Part shown: positions 61,903 to 64,000 of the stretch, in pieces
Layout of the letters: each line of letters starts with the position of its first letter
Numbering within the stretch: position 1 is the first letter of the stretch
Source: Alphaproteobacteria bacterium Ga0077535
GTDB taxonomy: Bacteria > Pseudomonadota > Alphaproteobacteria > Caulobacterales > Aquidulcibacteraceae
Direction of reading: 5' to 3'
Assembly (NCBI GenBank): GCA_001464425.1
Contig: LNEK01000037.1
Location: 62,001 to 126,000, forward strand
Length of the DNA: 64,000 nucleotides
Program-made: the position numbers and the translations under genes
The notes under the pieces: model-generated
What the model was told of the DNA's origin: nothing
The model's database searches: none
Seen by the model: only the letters and a program-made list of their open reading frames with translations

Positions 61903-62748
61903 TCAATGCGCCATTAGCAACGGCACGGTCGCCGTACGCAACAACTCACGCGTTGCGCCGCCGAACACCAATTCGCGCAACCGCGAATGCGCATAGCCGC
62001 CCATTACCACGAGATCGGCGCCCAGCGCCGTCGCTTCGTCCATGATCGCCAGCGACGCCGAACGCCCCATGCTGTCGACGTTCCGCACCTCAGCCGGCAG
62101 CCCGCGCCGCGAAAGGTGCGCTGCGATATTCGCGCCCGGCTGATCGCCGTGGCCGAACATTTTCGGCTTGGCGTCCACCGTCAGCACCGTGACCGCTTCG
62201 GCGAACTCCAAAATATCGTCCGCCTCCGAAAGCGCCCGCGTCGCTTCGCGGCTCGCGTCCCACGCCACCACAACGCGCTTGCCGATGCTCGTCCCTTTCC
62301 ATCCGGGCGGCGCGATCAGGGCCGGCCGCCCCGAGTGAAACAACACGCCCTCGATAATCTCTTCGCGCAGATCGGCGCCCGCGCCCTCCACCGGCCGCGC
62401 CATCACCGCGACATCGGCGTAGCGTGCATGCACTGCCGCGACGCGTCCTAGATCGCGCGACAGCGCCTCGGCATTGCGCAATTCCACAGGCTTGTCGCAG
62501 CGCGCCAGCCGCGCCTCGACACGCTTACGCTCAGCGTCAGCCTCCTGACGCGCCCGGCCGAGCAATTCCGCCCAAACGCCGGCGACGACTGTCGGCTCAT
62601 AAGCCAAGGGCTCGTCCGGCAGTGGCGTCAAAAAAGCCGCGGAGAGATGGCATTGGCCGCTTTGCTTGGTGAGCGCCTCCGCCAGCGCCAGCGCGGACTC
62701 ATCCTCCTCGGCCTCGGAAACGATGACCAGAACATCTTTCCAGCTCAT
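61903..62748 (-). CDS. universal stress protein with two UspA domains
   Basis: A 281-residue protein from the ATG at 62748 (MSWKDVLVIVSEAEEDESAL). The first domain (about 1-145) lacks the ATP motif; the second (about 150-281) has the strand VVVAWDASREATRAL and the ending DLVVMGGYAHSRLRELVFGGATRELL, which is the G-2x-G-9x-G(S/T/N) nucleotide motif in slightly altered form. Tandem Usp proteins are stress-responsive in proteobacteria. It is divergent from the aldehyde dehydrogenase gene with a 137-base gap. Confidence 0.88.
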   Translation of the reverse strand: MSWKDVLVIVSEAEEDESALALAEALTKQSGQCHLSAAFLTPLPDEPLAYEPTVVAGVWAELLGRARQEADAERKRVEARLARCDKPVELRNAEALSRDLGRVAAVHARYADVAVMARPVEGAGADLREEIIEGVLFHSGRPALIAPPGWKGTSIGKRVVVAWDASREATRALSEADDILEFAEAVTVLTVDAKPKMFGHGDQPGANIAAHLSRRGLPAEVRNVDSMGRSASLAIMDEATALGADLVVMGGYAHSRLRELVFGGATRELLRTATVPLLMAH

Positions 62749-62885
62749 GCGCGGTCTCCTGTGCTCAAATCTATACGCCCGCGTTCGGCGGCGCGCCACA
62801 TTTCCGGAGCAAGATCGCGGACAGGGGTTGAAGCCGCTTTGCGCGTGCGCAATGTCGTCTCATCCGAGATAAGGAAACACGTAAA

Positions 62886-64000
62886 ATGGCCCTCGCGTTC
62901 CGGTCTGACGCCTATATCGACGGCAAGTGGCGTGCGAGTGCGAAGCGGTTCCCGGTCTACAATCCGGCGACTCAAGAGGTGATCGCCCACGTCCCCGATC
63001 TCGGCGCGGCCGAAACCGAAGAAGCGATCGCCGCCGCGCACGCCGCCTTCCCGCTCTGGGCCGCCAAACCCGCCAAGGAACGCGCCGCGATCCTGCGCAA
63101 ATGGTACGATCTGATGATGGCCGATCTCGATCGGCTCTCGCGCCTCATCTCGCTCGAAGGCGGCAAGCCAGTCGCCGAAGCCAAGGGCGAAGCGGCGTAC
63201 GGCGCTTCGTTCATCGAATGGTTCGCCGAGGAATCGAAGCGCGCCTATGGCCGCGTCATCCCGACGACCACCGACACCCGCCGCTATGTGACGCTGAAGC
63301 AGCCGATCGGCGTCTGCGCTTCGGTGACGCCGTGGAATTTTCCGATGGCGATGATCACGCGGAAAGCCGGCCCCGCCATCGCCGCCGGCTGCACCATCGT
63401 GCTGAAGCCGCCGCACCAAACGCCGCTCACCGCTCTCGCGCTGGCTGAATTGGCCGAACAAGCCGGCCTGCCGCCGGGCGTGTTCAACGTCGTCACCACC
63501 GAGAACGCCTCCGCCGTCGGCAAAGTGATGTGCGAGAGCGAGCTGGTGCGCCACTTCTCGTTCACCGGTTCGACCGAAGTCGGCAAAAAGCTCGGCGCCG
63601 CCTGCATCGGCTCGACGGTCAAGAAAGTCTCGCTCGAACTCGGCGGCAACGCGCCGCTCATCGTGTTCGCCGACGCCGATCTCGATCTCGCCGTCAAAGG
63701 CACGATCATGTCGAAGTTTCGCAACGCCGGCCAAACCTGCGTCTGCGCCAATCGCATTTTAGTGGAAGACAGCATCTATGATGCCTTCGCCAAGAAGCTG
63801 AGCGAAGCCGTCGCCAAACTCAAAGTCGGGCCAGGCGATCAGGACGGCGTCGAGATCGGGCCACTCATTGATCAGAAAGCCATCGAGAAAGTCGAACGCA
63901 TGGTCGCAGAAGCGCTCGCCTCCGGCGCCACCGCCCTCACCGGCGGCAAGAAGCACGCAGCCGGCGCGCAATTCTACACACCCACCGTACTCGCCGACGT
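62886..64000 (+). CDS. gabD: NAD(P)-dependent succinate-semialdehyde dehydrogenase, partial
   Basis: The first 371 residues are visible; the rest is beyond the right edge. Aldehyde-dehydrogenase motifs are present: TPWNFPMAMITRK, FTGSTEVGKKL, the general-base Glu in VSLELGGNAP and the nucleophile Cys in NAGQTCVCANR. Overall order and the RRYVTLKQPIGVCASVTPWNFP block match GabD-type enzymes, which convert succinate semialdehyde to succinate. Relatives also oxidise glutarate semialdehyde or 2-oxoglutarate semialdehyde, so the substrate is probable only. The ATG at 62886 is consistent with the family start. Confidence 0.9.
   Translation, partial: MALAFRSDAYIDGKWRASAKRFPVYNPATQEVIAHVPDLGAAETEEAIAAAHAAFPLWAAKPAKERAAILRKWYDLMMADLDRLSRLISLEGGKPVAEAKGEAAYGASFIEWFAEESKRAYGRVIPTTTDTRRYVTLKQPIGVCASVTPWNFPMAMITRKAGPAIAAGCTIVLKPPHQTPLTALALAELAEQAGLPPGVFNVVTTENASAVGKVMCESELVRHFSFTGSTEVGKKLGAACIGSTVKKVSLELGGNAPLIVFADADLDLAVKGTIMSKFRNAGQTCVCANRILVEDSIYDAFAKKLSEAVAKLKVGPGDQDGVEIGPLIDQKAIEKVERMVAEALASGATALTGGKKHAAGAQFYTPTVLAD

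Noticed and set aside
1-64000. CRISPR arrays, tRNA or rRNA genes, insertion sequences, prophage genes
   Set aside because: No regularly spaced repeats, cloverleaf-forming gaps, transposase or phage structural motifs were seen; almost all DNA is covered by ordinary genes.

Overview
The window is a 64 kb, high-GC, almost gap-free piece of a bacterial chromosome. Several features point to an aerobic alphaproteobacterium, probably a Caulobacterales/Hyphomonadaceae-like lineage: a TonB receptor island, an UrcA-family protein, class III cyclases fused to TolB/TPR or other domains, ECF-type general-stress promoters (GGAAC-N16-CGTT), a glutathione-dependent formaldehyde pathway, and frequent TTG/GTG starts. 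That placement is an inference from gene content, not a phylogeny. I saw no rRNA, tRNA, CRISPR array, phage or insertion sequence.

Layout, left to right. At 1-1829 a DapA-family lyase (cut by the edge) is divergent from a DadA-like FAD oxidoreductase, suggesting imino/amino-acid (possibly hydroxyproline) catabolism. At 1856-7940 a minus-strand block encodes a 2-oxoglutarate:ferredoxin oxidoreductase (korAB), a C39-like peptidase/membrane-protein pair and an FAD/[4Fe-4S] reductase. At 8042-14410 an operon encodes a fused 5-oxoprolinase/hydantoinase (carrying an in-frame palindromic repeat), the DUF969/DUF979 transporter pair and a DUF2891 protein: a 5-oxoproline uptake and hydrolysis unit. At 14644-19950 lie two sensor-regulators sharing TolB-like and TPR modules but with different heads (cyclase versus winged helix), plus small secreted proteins. 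At 20107-27487 are an FAH-family hydrolase, a giant DUF2339 membrane protein and a formaldehyde-detoxification operon (adhC, gfa, a secreted hypothetical, fghA). At 27527-31517 are hypotheticals, a CpdA-like phosphodiesterase and a cyclase-FGE fusion that is frameshifted. At 31584-39952 a bidirectional catabolic island holds a PL10-like pectate lyase (frameshifted), an acyl-CoA ligase and a TetR on one strand, and an alpha/beta hydrolase, TonB receptor and MFS transporter on the other. At 40019-43588 is an autoregulated TetR plus HlyD/ABC efflux operon. The rest, 43585-64000, holds envelope, stress and housekeeping genes: CapD-like epimerase, inositol-phosphatase-like enzyme, a two-gene membrane/VWA-like unit, GDPD, acyl-CoA dehydrogenase, stress lipoproteins under EcfG-type promoters, DMT exporter, EF-G-like protein, TipAS-type MerR regulator, PAP2 phosphatase, ClpB, UspA and a succinate-semialdehyde dehydrogenase cut by the right edge.

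Four genes carry apparent disruptions (30.3 kb, 31.7 kb, 53.4 kb, 58.1 and 58.7 kb). Three of the five lesions are single-base indels with the downstream frame perfectly conserved, so either recent decay or uncorrected sequencing error is possible; raw reads would decide. No single element is proven to be a new system. The best candidates for something undescribed are the in-frame palindromic element, the VWA-like membrane pair at 45954-48127, the DUF2891 member of the 5-oxoproline operon, and the hairpin that both ends one gene and buries the ribosome site of the next at 52.1 kb.
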